Source of the DNA: Candidatus Omnitrophota bacterium | Lineage (GTDB): Bacteria; Omnitrophota; Gorgyraeia; DAOVKU01 | Assembly: GCA_030631665.1 (NCBI GenBank) | Contig: DAOVKU010000007.1 | Location: forward strand, 1 to 32,372 | Direction of reading: 5' to 3' | Length of the DNA: 32,372 nt | Shown: one piece after another, positions 31,276 to 32,372 of the stretch | Layout of the letters: the number at the start of each line of letters is the position of its first letter | Numbering within the stretch: the first letter of the stretch is position 1 | Made by a program: the position numbers and the translations under genes | The notes under the pieces: generated by a model | What the model saw: only the letters and a program-made list of their open reading frames with translations | Databases searched by the model: none | What the model was told of the DNA's origin: nothing

Positions 31276-32058
31276 ATGAAAAATTTACTTAATTCAATTA
31301 GGGCTATTGCCTTAAATACCTTTAGGGAAGCCATCAGAGATCGCATACTTTATACCCTGCTTCTTTTTGCTTTACTTATGATTATGGGCTCTGTCCTCCT
31401 GGGAAATCTCAGCATTGGCGGAGAGTTAAAAATTGTTAAGGATATGGGATTGGCAAGCATATCTATTTTTGGTATGTTAATTGCCATATTTATTGGTGTA
31501 GGATTAATCAGCAAAGAGATAGAAAGAAAGACAATTTATACTATCTTAACAAAACCCGTTAGCCGGCATTTATTTATATTTGCTAAATTTCTGGGCTTGG
31601 CACTTGTGCTCTTATTTGAGGTTTTGGTAATGGCCTTGGGGTTGCTGGCCCTGGTTTTTATACTGACGCATTCGGTAGAATTGATTTTATTAAAGGCTAT
31701 TTTTTTAATATATCTTGAGTTATTGCTTATTACGGCTATAGCTATATTATTTTCCTGTTTTTCATCCAGTCCGGCTTTAAGCGGACTTTTTTGTTTGGCG
31801 TTTTACGCTGTTGGTCATCTTTCAGGTGATATTAAAACCCTTGCTGAGAAATCAGCCAATCTGTTAGTAAGAATTATATGTGAGGGAACTTATTATCTCC
31901 TGCCAAATTTAGAAAATTTTAATATAAAAAGCCAGGTAGTATTTAACCTTCCCATACCTAATATTTACCTTGTTTATTGTGTTAGCTACGCACTTCTTTA
32001 TATAATCATAATTTTATTTATCAGCATGGCTGTTTTTTCAGGGAAAGATTTTACTTAA
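31276..32058 (+). CDS. ABC-2 type transporter permease
   Basis: A 260-residue membrane protein with about six transmembrane helices. The N-terminal NTFREAIRDRILYTLLLFALLM and the cytoplasmic GLISKEIERKTIYTILTKPVSR segment are hallmarks of ABC-2/NatB-type permeases; the latter is the coupling-helix region. It pairs with the preceding ATPase and may correspond by position to Myxococcus PilI. No clear Shine-Dalgarno is seen; the short gap holds an AGGATTTAG repeat instead. It is not possible to read the transported substrate. Confidence 0.88.
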   Translation: MKNLLNSIRAIALNTFREAIRDRILYTLLLFALLMIMGSVLLGNLSIGGELKIVKDMGLASISIFGMLIAIFIGVGLISKEIERKTIYTILTKPVSRHLFIFAKFLGLALVLLFEVLVMALGLLALVFILTHSVELILLKAIFLIYLELLLITAIAILFSCFSSSPALSGLFCLAFYAVGHLSGDIKTLAEKSANLLVRIICEGTYYLLPNLENFNIKSQVVFNLPIPNIYLVYCVSYALLYIIIILFISMAVFSGKDFT

Positions 32059-32072
32059 ATTTTCCTAACAGT

Positions 32073-32101
32073 TTGACAAGCAATATATTATGTGATATTA
32101 T
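32073..32101 (+). promoter_or_regulatory. Sigma70-type promoter at the right end
   Basis: Perfect TTGACA (32073-32078), 17 bp with TG near its end, then TATTAT (32096-32101). The start is expected near 32108, within a base or two of the ATG at 32109, so the mRNA may be leaderless. Confidence 0.75.
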
Positions 32102-32108
32102 TTAACAA

Positions 32109-32372
32109 ATGAGAATAAATTTAAAGTCTAAAGAAAACATTTTGTTTTCTTTCTCCCCGCAAAACAAAAAGACAAATCTTTTCTTAAAAAAACACTCTCG
32201 CTTTTCACAACTTCCTAGCTTTATTTCACCGAATAAAAAATATTATAAGAAGGTTTACGGCAACTCTAGAAAAGATAAAAAAATTTGTGCTTTAACTGGA
32301 AAAGAAAGTATTGTTTACGGATTCGTTGATACACTTGGTTTTACTGTTGATTCAGAATCATTTAGACGTAAT
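32109..32372 (+). CDS. Unrecognised basic protein, N-terminal part (runs off window)
   Basis: An open frame of 88 codons from ATG 32109 to the window edge without a stop. The product starts MRINLKSKENILFSFSPQNK, is rich in Lys, Ser, Asn and Phe for 60 residues, then becomes more ordered (KICALTGKESIVYGFVDTLG). No signal peptide or known motif is visible. There is no Shine-Dalgarno, and the promoter at 32073 would start transcription almost at the ATG. It could be a real gene or a chance open frame, but the good promoter favours a gene. The family is unknown. Confidence 0.5.
   Translation, partial: MRINLKSKENILFSFSPQNKKTNLFLKKHSRFSQLPSFISPNKKYYKKVYGNSRKDKKICALTGKESIVYGFVDTLGFTVDSESFRRN

Noticed and set aside
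1-32372. CRISPR array, tRNA, rRNA, transposase or integrase
   Set aside because: No regularly spaced direct repeats, no cloverleaf with a recognisable TTCRA loop, no rRNA-like sequence and no recombinase motifs were seen on reading both strands.

Overview
The window is an AT-rich, gene-dense chromosomal segment from an uncultivated Gram-negative bacterium. Every convincing gene is on the + strand. Core genes include lipoprotein processing (lspA, lgt), a murein/division cluster, the mre/rod elongasome and type IV pilus genes with a Myxococcus-like pilA/ABC arrangement. Together with the many small intergenic hairpins, this resembles candidate phyla such as Omnitrophota (OP3, PVC-related) or a deltaproteobacterial-type lineage. 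That placement is inference; no rRNA is present to settle it.

Layout. 1-3100: the end of a dcw cluster (murB tail, ddl, ftsQ, ftsA) with translational overlaps. 3101-4842: an atypical insert holding a Dph6-like PP-loop ATPase gene, a well-formed integron attC site (3829-3889), a methyltransferase gene, the left half of a second attC, and about 350 bp without a convincing gene. ftsZ, normally directly after ftsA, is absent. 4843-12284: a promoter followed by proC, yggT, mtnP, ileS, a DksA/TraR-type zinc-finger gene, lspA, lgt and an rluD-type gene, mostly overlapping or touching. 12285-14650: a membrane-anchored coiled-coil protein and aroA, separated by a strong terminator. 14651-20350: the rod-shape operon mreB-mreC-mreD-mrdA-rodA behind a good sigma70-type promoter. 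20402-21996: a HAMP-GAF protein with a degenerate GGDEF domain. 22093-28466: pilT, a stand-alone MshEN-domain protein, two tandem PilB-type ATPases and pilC. 28660-32058: pilA with its own promoter and terminator, then a TPR-like membrane protein and an ABC ATPase/permease pair. 32073-32372: a promoter almost touching the start of an unrecognised basic protein that runs off the window.

The genes cover three linked jobs: peptidoglycan synthesis with division and elongation (ddl, ftsQ/A, mreBCD, PBP2/RodA); general housekeeping (proline, methionine salvage, Ile-tRNA, lipoprotein maturation, shikimate); and type IV pilus assembly, retraction and probable c-di-GMP-related control. The most unusual signals are the gene-cassette insert at the ftsZ position, the split or degenerate c-di-GMP parts around the pilus motors, and two families of intergenic repeats, one of which places inverted-repeat arms across possible start codons.
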